A stretch of 64,000 nt of DNA from Trogon surrucura (Eukaryota; Chordata; Aves; Trogoniformes; Trogonidae), in NCBI GenBank assembly GCA_020746105.1, contig CM036621.1, forward strand, positions 24,943,501-25,007,500, in the 5' to 3' direction. This document shows positions 13,601 to 26,480 of the stretch, piece by piece. Position 1 is the stretch's first letter, and each line of letters begins with the position of its first letter. A program made the translations under genes and the position numbers. The notes under the pieces are model-generated. The model was not told where the DNA came from and did not search any database. It worked only from the letters and a program-made list of their open reading frames with translations.

Positions 13601-14340
13601 AGTTTACAAATTCTGCTGCAAAGACTGTAAACAGAGAGAGGCTTGCAGTGGAATGTGTAAAATACTGCTGCATTGATAGCGGTGGGGCGGCTAGCTGCTA
13701 CAAATCCGCTCGTATAAACAGAGGAACTCTTGCTGCAGATTGGGTCTGTTTTGGCTTAAAGTCTGAGGAACACATTGCTTTCAAAGTGAATTCTTAGGTG
13801 TCACTTCCCATAACTTATAGCAGAAGATTACAAAGCTACTGATATAACATATTAGTTTGATGGACAGAATTATACCCCCAACGCTTCCTGCTCTCCCCAA
13901 TGACGCACACTAACTTAGTGTGCTGTGACAGCTGCCTTGATTTACCACCAGGCTGGGAGGCCAAGTGGGAGAGGGAACATTCACATGAACGCAGGGGCTG
14001 ATACTGGCCCACAGCCTAGTTTATAAAGCTGCCCTGTAATTCACCACAAATGTGTCACCATTAAAAGGGAAAAAAGGATTGCAGATAATAAATACTCTTT
14101 AATTTATTAGCTAACAACAAAGAGATCAGAGCCAGTTGTGATGTGATTGTTTGACATAATATTGTCAAGGAAAAAAGCTAAGTTGACCAAAGATGTATAT
14201 TACACATTCAAGCAGATGCATCAACTCTTGGCTTGTCACAAGCGGAGCTAAACAAAACGCCAAACAGAGGAGAGAACTGGCAAACAGCACAGTCATTTAT
14301 CTCTGAAAGAGACATATTCAAGAGCAAGTGAAATAAGACA
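13601..14340. promoter_or_regulatory. Possible regulatory block with retained CpGs
   Basis: The block opens with four CpGs within about 45 bp (near 13680-13725), unusual for this CpG-poor window, and has more around 13880-13990. Further on it becomes A/T rich with TTAATTTATTAG-like homeodomain cores near 14100. No coding frame or repeat is evident. CpG retention and motif density are what distal enhancers often show; this is inference from a single sequence. Confidence 0.25.
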
Positions 14341-15660
14341 TAGTTCTTCAGGTTTGGTCAAGGGCCAAGTTCTAACTATTATAAATTAAATGTTTTGTGT
14401 ATCGTATTTGGCAACTGCAGCAGCTCTTACCATCTTGGTCATGGTAGGAGAGCGTTGGATTTTCCTGTCTCCTTTTGCCAGAATGATGCCTTTTGTTGTG
14501 GGGAACAATATTAGAATGTGCCTGTGCATACCAATAGCCAGAATGTGCGCTATAAAAAAAAGGCATATAGGTTTTGCAAATACAGATAAGAGCTGCTAGC
14601 CTACAGAATTTGAGTTTTCCAAGGAAAAATAAAAAAAATCATCATTCTCAACTTCTTGGTCTCTGGATTTTTTTCGTTCACGGAATATAGTCATCAGTAA
14701 AATTATTTCAGGTTTGTATGCTTTTGATCTGAGTTCTGAACTTCATGCATTTTATTTCGAGGAACCTTTGCTTTTTGCTTTATATGAGCATTTGTGCATG
14801 ACACCAAAGCTAGCTTGGTGTCAGCGTTTCCATTATAAATTATGCTTGAGTGGTTTGGATGTCAGCTTTAAAAAATCTTTGCCCTGGTTTGAAAAATGAT
14901 GTATAGAATCAGAGCATGCAGATTATATGTTTGTGCAAGCACATGCACAGATTTTTTTAAAAAACAAAACAAAAAATATTTGAAATCAGATTAATTAATG
15001 TTATCTGGGAACATGAGTATCATGTTATTAAGTCCCAAATGTGTCTCATCAATATTGCACATTATATTCTAATATTGGAGGCAAGTAAATAACATGCACA
15101 GCTCCAGCTCTCGGTTGTTCATTGTTCAGTGCAAAACTGGAGTAAATTCAGCAGAGTACCTCCAGATGTAGTGTAGTCTAACTGAATGCCAAAATTTCTG
15201 GACAGCGTAGTGTAATCTGTATTCTGTATGATACTCTTGTACACATGCTTAAAATGTGTTAAACATGTAAATCTGTAGCTGAAAAATGTGTTGGTTGAGA
15301 CAAAACATTATTTTCTTCATATTATTAGAACAAAGAGCTGGGCAATCAGGTATTATTTGGGGTAGGTTTATGTGTGTCTGTTGTAAAAAGGCTGTAGTTC
15401 TGTTCCATCACCTCTCCACCTTTCAGAAACAGGGAAACTTGGAAAGTGTTGTGTTACTCGTGTTAAATATAAAATGTTAACTTCTTTGAAGATCACGCCA
15501 GCACGAGACCCAAACATTACTTAAACTTTCAAGAAAAACACAAACCATTTTTTTGTAGTACATGGTCCTCATGCTGAGCCTTTGCACAAGTAGGAAACGT
15601 CTCCCGTAGTTAAAGGTCTGTCAAATAATTTGCTTCAACTTCAGAAACATTGTCCTACAA
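14341..15660. other. Unique sequence, no gene recognised
   Basis: Short open frames of 60-69 codons overlap on both strands and look random. A small inverted repeat lies at 14800-14822 (arms GACACCAA and TTGGTGTC, 7-base spacer). Nothing else stands out. Confidence 0.55.
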
Positions 15661-15665
15661 ACCTG

Positions 15666-15879
15666 AGAAGAAGAAGAATTTCTTTACTGAGAGGGTTGTC
15701 AGGCATTGGAACAGCCTGCCTGGGGAGGTGATTGAGTCGCCATCCCTGCAGGTGTTTAAGAGGCCAGTAGATGTTGCATTGAGGGACATGGTTTAGTGAT
15801 GTTGATAAGGCTAGGACAAAGGTTGGACTTGATGATCTTAAAGGTCTCTTCCAGCTGAAAATGTTCAATGATTCTATGA
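15666..15879 (+). mobile_element. CR1 LINE, old 5'-truncated 3' end
   Basis: Chicken-repeat-1 non-LTR retrotransposons insert by target-primed reverse transcription and are usually 5'-truncated. This copy keeps the end of the ORF2 coding block and the 3' untranslated tail. Visible landmarks are the segment beginning TTTCTTTACTGAGAGGGTTG (about 15680), the GGCATTGGAACAGCCTGCC block (about 15702), the GGACATGGTTTAGTGATG block (about 15783), the TTGGACTTGATGATCTTAAA block (about 15823) and one terminal octamer ATTCTATG at 15871-15878. Several substitutions and small length changes relative to the usual CR1 end, and the loss of further octamers, suggest an old insertion. It is too short and broken to be active. 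The family call is firm; the subfamily and exact 5' edge are not. Confidence 0.93.
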
Positions 15880-17519
15880 CTGAACTGTTCAAATTATATC
15901 TGCTTTTAATATACTGACATTGTCTTGCAAACTTTCACAGATTGAATTTAGAATGGGAGTTGAAACTCTGTGTATATACTTGAAAGACTTGCCCTTTCTA
16001 TATTTCTCCTGACAGCTATATCATACAGTAGTTCTCTGACATAGGAAGGATATAATGCACACTGAGGAAAGGAAAGAGGCTCAAGTCATGCCCTCCCTGT
16101 TGAGAGGCTGAAAATTTTCTGGATGACCCAGGACAGCAGCTCTGAAGGTAAATGTGCTTCCTGGCACAGTGGCATGCAGATGTCTATGGGTCTCTACAGT
16201 AAAGTGGCAGCCAGGCAATAGGAGCCTCTGTGGAGGTATGGATGGAGCAGGGGGCCTTCCTGTAGCAGTTTCTAGCAGATTTAATGATCTCTCTTCTCAG
16301 GGCAGCATATATCACATTTCACCAACCTATCTGTGATTGGTAGTAAAAGACAGCTTTTCAAATTATATCCTAAATGGAAAAGAGAGGACAGACTGTGCCA
16401 AAACTGATAACGTAAATTCCCTGGAAGAGAGAACCAGCATGTGCTGAACATGGAAAAATGTGATTTAGGATACAGAAAGAGCAGTGTGGAGTCCACTTTG
16501 TGTCATTGTCCAGAATAATTAATGGCAAGCCAGTTGGATATATATCAGGAAGTACTCTACCATTTGTTAGAGGTAATACATGCAAATGTTTCATATTTGT
16601 GCAAAGACTGATGGTCTTGCAGTCCATCTCTTCATTCCCGACTCTAAAGACATAGCTACAGATAAGGCCAAAGTTCGTCATCTGCTTTTCTATGGCAAAT
16701 ACATTTTGATCTTATACTGATTTTATTAACATAATAGTTTTTCATAATCTTGTTGATAGTTAATAATTTCTTAACTCCATCTTGAGTCAAATTGTTAGAA
16801 TCTCAAGTATTTTTTAAGAAAAAGAGGTAGAGATTTAAAATTTCTACTTCATGTGTGCAAAAAAAAACCTCAAATATGGCCAAATTTTCCCTTCAAAACT
16901 AAACAAATGTAGAGAAAGAGAAGGAATCTGCATTTCACTAGTATTTAAAATCTAAAGGCTAAAAACCATAGACCTGTTTCAAAGTCATACACCCTGATTT
17001 GCAGGGATTATGTTCTTTAAATGCTTGGAGTTTGCTGTTTTATTTCCTTATGAAATGGAATTCCCCTTCTTATTCCTTAAATTCATGAAAGAGAAGTCAT
17101 AGAAAATATGAAAGTGAAATATAATATATAGGACATCCATTTTAGTCTCCTATAGTTTTTAAAAAATATTATAGTCTTAACTCTTACTGAATATGACATT
17201 TAGAAATTCAGACGCAATTCAAATGAATTCAACAGCATGCCATGGTGTCTTCTAGGAATCATTCTTTATAAAGTTGAATACTGAATTTTATGTGTTCATG
17301 CTTATTAACAGTAACCACATTATATTGTACCTCACTGCTTTTTAAATATGAGGTAGCTCACAGAAAATTAATGCAGGAGCAGATGAAAAACAAATCACAT
17401 TAATATCACACAAATGCTCTAAAACCTTAGAAGCAAGATGTAAAACCCTATCAAACCAGATATGATATGTGCTTGAACACATGACAGAATGGATGTAACA
17501 GACGAAGAAATGGATACAA
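15880..17519. other. Unique sequence, no gene recognised
   Basis: Two overlapping - strand frames (16281-16496 and 16370-16681) show no recognisable product. The rest is AT-rich unique sequence with A-runs near 16860. Confidence 0.55.
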
Positions 17520-17710
17520 CATGCTGAGGGCTTAATGAAATTAAGCAAAATTGAAATACCACATACTGAAATAAATAAAACAGCATAACATATACATCAT
17601 AATGAACTGAATAAAACAGATAAGGGAATCGATTAGAAAGTGTACTCAACTGAATAAAACATAACATTATTATGGATTGAATCAAATAAAAATATAACAG
17701 ATTGAACTAT
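17520..17710 (-). repeat. Decayed A/T-rich minisatellite-like patch
   Basis: The motif CTGAATAAAACA recurs at 17607 and 17650, in a variant with a five-base insertion near 17566, and as TTGAATCAAATAAAAATA near 17678, with irregular spacing of roughly 26-43 bases. The patch is strongly A-biased on the + strand. The long - strand open frames here (17342-17548 and 17419-17685) are a by-product of this composition and give Phe-, Leu- and Ile-rich translations. An eroded tandem array is my reading; a worn unknown repeat is possible. Confidence 0.5.
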
Positions 17711-20680
17711 ACTAAATTTATTAAACCAAAAAGGCCTGATCTAAATGATGCTGAATTGAAATGAAGAAAATATGCAGTGTGTAAAGCTCAGTAAAACTCT
17801 TGGTACTAGTCCATCAGGGTCACATGGCTCATGTCATCATTTAGGTTGCACGCCACAAATGGCAAAGATCATTAAGGTACTGGATATTGCGTAAAGAAGA
17901 TGTGTGGTTCATGTCTGCCTCTACCAGACAAACTTCTAATTCAAGAACTAAAAATCATATAGGAGGTTTAGATTTTACTTGCTCCATATTGCAAACATAT
18001 GATCTATGTTTTGGCTATGTTATTGATTACGAAGGATTGGTCTCATTGTTTTTCTTTGGTTTGATTATATCACAAGCTTTAAAAAAAAATAATGACTCTG
18101 TACTACAAGCTCTGCCAAGACAGGTTTTAACGTTTAGGTTTTCTTCTCTTCTCTTCCTTCTTTCTAAAATTCACCCATTAGGTATTCAAAGTTGGAAGAC
18201 CAACAGGCTCCTATCTTTGTAGTTTTATTTCTTAGCTATTAATCTCAGACTATAAATGAAAACTGTACTCCTGCTAAAGCTGGCTTCAGAAGTTTGCCCT
18301 ATTTAGTTCATTCTGTTGTAATCTTTATTTTAAATGAAGTGTTCACTCTGGTTTAACCACAACTGATGATGACTTGGTAGTTTTCTAGTGAAGTGATACT
18401 TGACATAGGAAGTCCTCAGTAGAAGAGAGAGGGACAAGAGAAACTTGGAGTTTGTTTGTTTCATGTTGGTGTCTGCATGGAAGGCATTTGGCTTTTGTAG
18501 CTGTTTTGTCATGAAGTGTTAAAAGGAAAGCAGTGGTTTTGGATTTTTATCTTCAAAGCACATCAAGGTGTGTATCACAGTAGAATACCTGAGGTCCTCT
18601 CTGTTAATGAGGTGGACGTGCTGTGTCCATGTTGATAAGTACCCGAATGTAACAGGATACAGAGCAAAGTAGTTGGGGCTGAAGACTCAGTATCCCCACT
18701 GTAGATGTTGGGTAACTGTGAGGTGGGGGCTTTGGTTTATATTCTATGTCTCTATAAAACAAACAGAAAGTAGCATCTAGATAGAGAGTGCACCATACTT
18801 AATGGCTGTTTTTTTAGATCTTGCAGAACATTTCTTTCCTCTCTATACAGTTTAAAAATCATTTATTAGAGAAAACAAGTAGGTCTATCAGTTCAGCTAG
18901 AATTCTTGAATATGTTTTCCAATAAATATACTCATGAATAAAGAAATAAATATCGATTTAAACAGAAGCATGGTGTTATTAGATGCCGCTCTGTCTTTCC
19001 AGAAACGCTTAATTTGGAAGCTGTAATGGATAAATCATTTAGAAGAGTAAGTGAAGGTAAACAGATTCTAGGAAAAAAACATGGGGGTGAGAAAGCCATC
19101 TGAGTGCTTTTTCTTTATTTTGTATTGCATAGAATCCTACTATATTTAGTATTTCACATAATTAAGTAGCTGGTTTCTATCTGTGCTGCATTTTGGGTTT
19201 CACTGCAGAGACTCCTTTGAAAGTCAGTGTAGAGTGTTACTCAAAATAAGTACCTTCCACTGGTGTTTTTCTGTGACTACTTGAAGCTTAATAGTAGCTG
19301 CATAAGGAAGCTTGAAGAGTGCCCTGTATGCAGTAATTTTTACCAGCTTATATTTGTTCTACTTGCTAACACTTAAAAACTATTTCTTATGAGCCCAGGT
19401 GGGCTGTTACACAAATGAAAGAGCAAGAAATTTTGAGCTGTGAACTCCAGCTGTCTTTTTTTTGCATTGTATCTTACTTTATTATTATTGAATTATATTT
19501 TACTTTATTGCTATTTTCTCTAGATTGTGTATTTAAAAGTTCTCATCTTACTACTCGTCACCATTCTTTTTGAGGGGTAACTGACAGCATACCACCAAAG
19601 AAGGGAATAAATACGTTATTCCTAACTTTAACCTTTTGTGCTTATATCTCTGGTACTTGTTGACCATTCCAATTCATTACACAAGCGTTACTCAACTACA
19701 TATTGAAACAGCCACAACTCTCCATCAAAAGGAAAGACATTAAGCTTTCACAGCAGGAATCAGACAGCCTTCAAAATGTAAAGGAATCTGTTGTAATTTT
19801 TAAACATTCGAACTGCATTAATTCCAGTGACAGTTATCCCTTAAGTCATTTTAGGCAGTTGCACACTTCTCAACTTTCACAGCTTTCATGTGGAGATCAC
19901 GATTTTTTTTCTGATTGAAATATTTTCTCCATCTCTCACACTTGTATTCATACTGGGAGTATTTAGAATCTGAAAAAAAATACTTAATAAGTTCACAGGT
20001 AATGGATTAAACAACTAGTGGTTTCTTTTAGTGGCATTTCAACTGTGACTTTTATGATATTCTAATCCTCTTGGTTTAAATGGATTCACTGGCTGATCAT
20101 GAGTAACTTTCAAAGACAGATCCACCATCTCTTAGTTCCAGTGCAAGTTTATTGGATATTTGTTAGTATATTCTTGAGGAAAAACAAGTAAGTAGACTAA
20201 ACAAAAATATATTTTTTTTCTGTTTTGCTTGATGTCTTCTATATCCCTTTCGTAAACTCTTATTCAAAGCTGTTAATTTACATAGAAAAAATTTAAGAAG
20301 TTGTCTGCTTTGAGTTTGTAAGCTTAATCTGAGGAGCGTTTTGTGATTGTATCCTGACTGAACTGTTCTTTCTGAAGCAGTTGAGGGGTAAATGTAAATT
20401 TAGTGTGGTTAAAGAAAACAAACAAACAGACGGCATATACAGAACTCAAATGTAGTGCATCTGCTGTAATAATTTTTGTGAGCCAGTCTTACAGTGGCTT
20501 TGACTGCTGACCTCTGAAAACTCAGCCGTTATGTATTACCAGTCTTGAATTTACTTCTCCAAAGACTGCAATCTTTGCTTGCACTACGAATCATCTTTTC
20601 CCTTTGCCCTTTTCCCCACTGGACTAAATTATCAAGATGTATTTAATCATTTTCATTTTTTTCATAGTTTTCATTTTTGA
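17711..20680. other. Unique AT-rich sequence, no gene recognised
   Basis: The longest frame is 111 codons on the + strand (17887-18222), with a hydrophobic middle but no recognisable family and no upstream support. It is probably random. No interspersed repeat was recognised. Confidence 0.55.
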
Positions 20681-20689
20681 CACTGGGTC

Positions 20690-21130
20690 TGCATCAAGGA
20701 CATCACTTAACTTCATTTCAAACTATGGCCACAATGACTATGTCCATTTCCAACTACCATAAACCAGCCATAAATCAGGAAAAAGTGCCGTGTTGCTTAA
20801 AACTGCTGAAATGAGCTTTGGAGCATTACACTTACAAGGATGTCAGCCTGTCGCAGAGTAAATCAACAAAGTGTCCTTAAACCTTTGTTGCATCAGGGAA
20901 ATCTCTTGACTTCGTGGCTTTAAGCCTGGTTATTCATTTTACTGCCCTGTTTCCTTCCATCGCAACACACATGTGATTATTATTTTGTTTGGACACTGCA
21001 TCATGCTTGTTTCTACTTTATTTATGGCCAGTAATTATAGGTTTTATTGCTTACTCCTGTTTAGATTTAGCCTGAAAATATTAAATGAAACTTCTGGTGA
21101 CTTCTAGGCTCTGAAAGGCCACAGATTTAC
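20690..21130. promoter_or_regulatory. Possible conserved non-coding block
   Basis: A stretch of even composition without poly-A or poly-T runs, containing TAATTA at 21032-21037 and several SOX- and homeodomain-like cores. It reads unlike the low-complexity DNA on either side. No coding frame of note. The call is stylistic and weak without alignment. Confidence 0.18.
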
Positions 21131-24100
21131 ATTAATGCTTCAGGAACTGCAAGTTTATTTTCTAATATTACTGGATGCTAATTCTACATATTTTTATAGT
21201 CCTCGTTCCTGCTTTTCTTGTAATGTTTTATCTCTGCTCTTTGAGGTCAAAGTTCATGTGTTGAAAGCAATCATCCCTGGAGATTGCTGCTTAATACTGA
21301 TTCTGAGTAGGAGTGCAACATACACATTGGATCTGTTGAATATATTTGCACTATTTGACTCTGGCCTGCTGTTATTTGCCTTGTTGTTCATCTCTGAATT
21401 TCTCTGTGTCTTATAAAAATTTGCCTGAGCCCAGTATATTTATTATTTGCTATCCACTGTCATTCAAAATCACTTTTGTTTTGTCCAACTATTACTAATC
21501 AATCTCTAAGATGATATTATGGAAATTTATCCTCTGACAGCCCTAATCTTTCGTAAGAACCTTCTAGGAGTTGAATTCTTCTCCAGTACAAGAAGAGTCT
21601 GTACTTCACTCTAACCTTTAAGATAGCCAAAAACTGAGAAGGAGTATGTGGCAAGGTCAAAAATCCTGGATAGTATTTCCATTGCCAGGCAACAGTTTAG
21701 TCCTGATACTACTGAATTGGAAGGAGTTAGGAAAAAGGAGACTGTTCAGAGGCTCTTCATTGTGGCTTTGAAATTGTTAGGGGAGTGACTTCAACATAGT
21801 GTAATTGATAGTGATTGCTTAATTGGGTTTTGAAATTTTCTTTCTGTTTTTGTTTTGCTCTCTCTGACAAAGTAGGGTTGAGAGTATTTTTCCTCCATCA
21901 ATCCCAGAGGTCATATAGCAAGGTCAGTGCACCAAGATAGATCAGAATTAAAGTTTGCATTTTTATGCTTTACAATGTTTTAATTTCTGCTAAGCTTGTG
22001 TTTAATGTCTGAGTTTGTTTATAGATCATGATAAGTTTTAGGGATGTGTTTGCTTGTGATATATAATATTGCCAATTGTTAATGTTCAAATAATTTAATC
22101 TTCAAACAAAATGTAATATTAAATTAGACTTTGGACAGTGATTTTCTTCTTCTTCAGTAGGATAAAAAAACCCCAACAAACCACAACTAAAACTATTCCA
22201 GAAAATTTGATTACAAAATGTATTTGGATAATCTTCAGATGCAAACAATTTAGAAATGGGATAGGGAGGCTAGAACTGTACAGTGACAGGTAATTCATTT
22301 AAAGATCCACCCAATTTATAAATTGAACAGCAGTTTACATATACATTAATAACCAATTAATTCTGTGATCAAAGACTATATATTTGAATTTTGTGGAATA
22401 TACCTTACATTCTTCAATTTATCCTTAAATATTTTACTCTAAGTACTATTTTGGCAACATATTTTTCTACATGGATAGAGAAGGAAATGACCTGAAGGCA
22501 GTGGGATTCTGAGCTGTAGTGGAAAGTTAGTTTGCCTTAGATCTGTTTCAAGGAGCTGCAAAGTACTCTCACAAAAGGACTGCAAGTCAATCTTGACTTT
22601 TTTTCTCTTTTGGAGTGTCTTCTTTTAACAGTCTTTTGCCTGTTTCCTTCCACTTGCCAGTTGTCTTTGTTCAGGTGGATAGGGTTGTCATACAGGGTGC
22701 ATAATAGTGACAAAGTAAATCAAGTGTTAAGTAGGCCATATTAATTTGCATAATCCTTTTGCAAATCCTTCTAGGTGCATATTTGTTAATGACTTAGATA
22801 TAGTATCAGGAAAATATGATAGAAAAAGCATATTAATGGAAGACTAGTACTTCAACTCTTTAATTGGTTCTTGGTTAATTTTAATTACAGATTTGCTAGC
22901 AAATATTATATTGGTAAGCAACCTTTAAAATCTGATAATGTTAAAAAATAAATAAATAACGTAATAAATACAATGAACAAAATATTCAAACAGTACTGTC
23001 TAAAATGATTAATAGGCTATATCTTAAACTCATAGAGAATAAGCAAACATTATACTGCCTAGTCTCAGTTTATATTGGTTATTCTTACCTCTGTCTTTCA
23101 CTGTAGAAGTTCCTCATGGCTCAAGTTGCTGAAATGATATAAAATAGCAAACTCCAACATTGTGTTCTATCTCCTCCTCCCTAAACCCATGTATTTTTTT
23201 TGCTTTGTCTTTTTTTTTGGTACCAGTATGTTTTTCCTGGGAATAAATTTAATTATAAATGCTTTGCTAAAACACTTATTGAAATAATTTGTGAGCCATT
23301 GCTTTCTCAATATGTATCGTGATGAAAAACTATATGTGCAGTAATTTAAAAAGTGGCAGTTTCCAAAAATGTCTTGTTTGGGCTCAGTTAATTTACAAGC
23401 TAGAAAATAGATGTGGTATTTACAGAGCAGCATTGGGTTTCATAAATCATGATGATTTTTCAGATAGAACCTGAAGATTTTCCTAGTTGCCTGCCTGTGT
23501 TAGAATGTTTCTAAGTACTTTGTCAATGCCAGCTATAAAATTTAAAGTAATATTACAGATGGCTAATTAGATGTGTAGAATTGTATTTTAACAATCTGTC
23601 AAACGCAAAAATGTACCATTTAGGCAATTGTTTTTAGTGTTAATCAGCAAATAGTTTTTGCTGTCTTTCATATGTATCAATAAGTGGGATGATCAGTTAA
23701 GCTGGACTTAACTCTCTTGAGGAGAAGTTGAAGTTCTGCACACTCAAATGCTAGTGAATAGGACAAGGCTGTATTTGATGGTTCTGTATCTGCACCAGAC
23801 CTCAGAGACAAATGTATAAAAAAATATTTTTAGAAAAGATGTAAAACCAGCCTTCCTGGTTTATAGAGCCTCCTGCTGAAAGCTCGGCCAACGGAAAGAA
23901 GAGACATGACTGAATGCACACTTGTATAACTGTGTGGTTTTGGGGAGATCATGAGCTAGTGGGCACAGCCATGCTTCCCAACTTTCTGTTTCTCAGAAGG
24001 GAACTGTCTGCAGCTGTTTGCCCAACATCTCATATGCAAAATCTTAGATAACACACAAGAGAAGGAAGTGAAGAAACTTCTGGAAGTTTGGGGAAGTTGT

Positions 24101-24699
24101 AGAGGCCAGCTCTAGGAGAAAAAGTGCAATTTCTCAAGGAAATAGGTCATAAATACATGAGTGCTGCCATTTCAATGGCAAGGGCAGTTGTGGCCAGGAA
24201 ACACTTTGCTAGACATTGTAAAGAGCTGATGTATCCTTGCACAGCCTGGTCCAGCCTGGACATCTGGTTCTTGACTGCTTTTTTTTTGGAAATAACTCTG
24301 CCATGATGTCAGAGTCCTATTGTACCTGTAAGGGCACCATCATATTGCAATTCTCAAGGACTGAACTGCCTGGTCTTCTCAGGGGTTAAGAAAAAAAGAG
24401 AAGGGTCCTGTGACAGTGCTAGATGAACATAAAATACAACAAATGTGAACATAATGGGAAGCAGAGGAATACTGATGAATGATAAAACAGCACAGATTAC
24501 ATAAACCTTTTACAGCATTGTACTTCTATTAGTTCAGGTGGTGAAAGGAATTTCTGTGTGGTACATCCCAGCTGCCTTTTTTTTTTTTCTTTTTTAGCTT
24601 GCACAATCTGTGTTGGTGCTCAGGACTATAATGCCAGTTTTTGATTTGTGTAATTTGTTTTGCAAGTTTAAATTTATCCTCTCAAATGGAGAAAGATGG
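21131..24699. other. Unique AT-rich sequence, no gene recognised
   Basis: Open frames reach 93 codons (21135-21416, +), with hydrophobic low-complexity translation. A 14-bp palindrome ATTTGCTAGCAAAT lies at 22891-22904 and resembles two inverted octamer half-sites, but palindromes of this length are expected several times by chance. A T-rich tract occupies 24577-24595. Confidence 0.55.
24577..24595 (+). repeat. Poly-T tract
   Basis: A 19-base T tract with one C interruption. No retroposed body is recognisable next to it. Confidence 0.8.
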
Positions 24700-25110
24700 G
24701 GTACTGCTTCTTAATTAAGTAAATTAAAATGTGGAATGAATTATTCTTCTGTATAAAGAAGCAAGTGAAGCATTCTGAAAGATTGTTTATGCTCCTTTAA
24801 ACAAGCTGTAATTTTACCGAACTGAATAATTAATCAAAACAAGATTATTCTGCTCACAACAATCTCCACAAATGGTGTTTTATATTATGTTACTTTACCT
24901 CAATATAGTGTTCTTCAGTGGAATGCAGTTACTGTCAAGAAGTAAGTATGTGACCATTTCTATGAACTAATTGTTTTAATTCTTTATAATGATGGGCATT
25001 ACCTGTGTTACTTCCAATTACTCTCTGGCATATTTTACTTGAGGCATTAGGACACTAATGAATCTTAAGAGACCTTCAGTAAATTGATCCAGCAACAGAT
25101 CACGACAATA
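24700..25110. promoter_or_regulatory. Possible conserved non-coding block (paired TAAT cores)
   Basis: Contains TTAATTAA at 24711-24718 and the double core TAATTAATC at 24827-24835, in unique sequence lacking repeats. These suit homeodomain or POU binding but are also frequent in AT-rich DNA. No gene is visible. Confidence 0.18.
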
Positions 25111-25561
25111 GTTTCTCATTCTGTGTTTTTCTTGTTTTCTGCCAGGACTTTGATCTCCATAGTCTAATTTTCAATATCACCACGAAATGGCTCTTACGTA
25201 GCCTATCATCTTAATGTTCCTGCATGGAGGGACTTCTTTAATATGAAAGGTGACACTGTCTTCCCTTCTGTCTGTGTATAATGGTTACCTAGTGAAGCCA
25301 TGGAAATTTTCCTGGTTTCTGTAGGTGATCTCACAGTCTACATACCCAATGGTGGTAATCATATGATCTCATGCTTCGTTAAACATAATAACCATGGCCA
25401 GAATAGAAAAAGGTGAGGCATTCTGATGATTTTATCCAGTTTATTCAGTAATATTACTGTAGTTTTAATTACTTTTAATAACATTGCTAAAGCCAAAAAA
25501 GAAATTAAGGATGATCCGTGTAATATCTAGAACAAACATGTCACAATCATCTCACAAAAAA

Positions 25562-25591
25562 TGAGTACTTGCCAAATGAGTTCTTGCCAAA
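25562..25591 (+). repeat. 15-bp tandem duplication
   Basis: Two adjacent copies, TGAGTACTTGCCAAA and TGAGTTCTTGCCAAA, differ at one position. The near identity suggests a fairly recent local duplication. Confidence 0.85.
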
Positions 25592-26460
25592 ACCCTATAT
25601 ATAAATAAGGTCATATCTCTTGTTCCTCATTCCTCTTTCTGTTGTCTTCTAATGGACAAAATCAGTTATGTGTATTCAGCTATGAAGATGCCCAAGTATA
25701 AGGGCATCTTATGCTTATTTTGGTCCTACTTTGTGCTTTATAAAACAAGGCTACATGTACGGGAATTGAATTTTTGCTTCATGCAATTTAAATAAAAATT
25801 TCCTGGCAGAATTAATGCCCTTGCTATAGTAAAATACTCAAATGTGGACAAAAGAGAACAGTAGAGAACAGAGGAGGAGAATGTTTCACAGGCATGGTAA
25901 CAAGGAAAATATAACACTTAAAACTGCAAGTATAGATGGTGTTTGATTTTGGTTGGCACCTCAGGGACACAGCCTTATAAGTTTATCTCATTCTTCAAGA
26001 ACTTTAGTAGCATGAATCTTCTGTAGTCATCTTGTATTTTAGGAACAAGGACTGCAAATCAAGGCGGGAATACTTTTACCATTGTATAAGTAGGAATTAA
26101 ACGCTGTCTCAGTTTAGTTGTACTAATTATCAAATGCAGAGAATTCTGCATCTTTTTCCCCAAACATTTTCTTCCAGATTTCTTTAAGGATTTCACAAAT
26201 TCTTCCAGAAATCTTGAATACTCAAAATGTTCAGTAGATGCTCACTGTATCATAATGTACTCAAAGCCTACTGAGTAACATTGTATCAAGTGGTATATGA
26301 TATGTGAAATAATAATAATACTAAAACTGCTTATCCGTTGCACAGAATAGGCACGAGAAGAACTTTTTATGTTTACCATTATAAAGTAGTTTGGATAGGG
26401 AGTACCATCCCCTTCAAACCAGCCCCCCCAATTGTATAAGGTCTATTCTGGAAATGTTGG

Positions 26461-26480
26461 TTTGTTTTTTTTTTTTTCCT
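26461..26480 (+). repeat. Poly-T tract
   Basis: T-rich run broken by one G. Simple low-complexity sequence. Confidence 0.8.

Noticed and set aside
13940-13965. Possible CTCF core around ACCACCAGGCTGGGAGG
   Set aside because: The spacing and bases after CCACCAGG do not fit the consensus.
14800-14822. 8-bp hairpin with 7-base spacer, considered as a microRNA precursor
   Set aside because: The stem is far too short for a microRNA hairpin and flanking bases do not pair.
15641-15892. 83-codon - strand frame over the 15.7 kb CR1
   Set aside because: It is antisense to the CR1 element and has no independent support.
17342-17685. Two long hydrophobic - strand frames
   Set aside because: They follow from the A-biased degenerate repeat patch on the + strand.
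22891-22904. Palindrome ATTTGCTAGCAAAT resembling paired POU half-sites
   Set aside because: Within chance expectation for palindromes; no supporting context.
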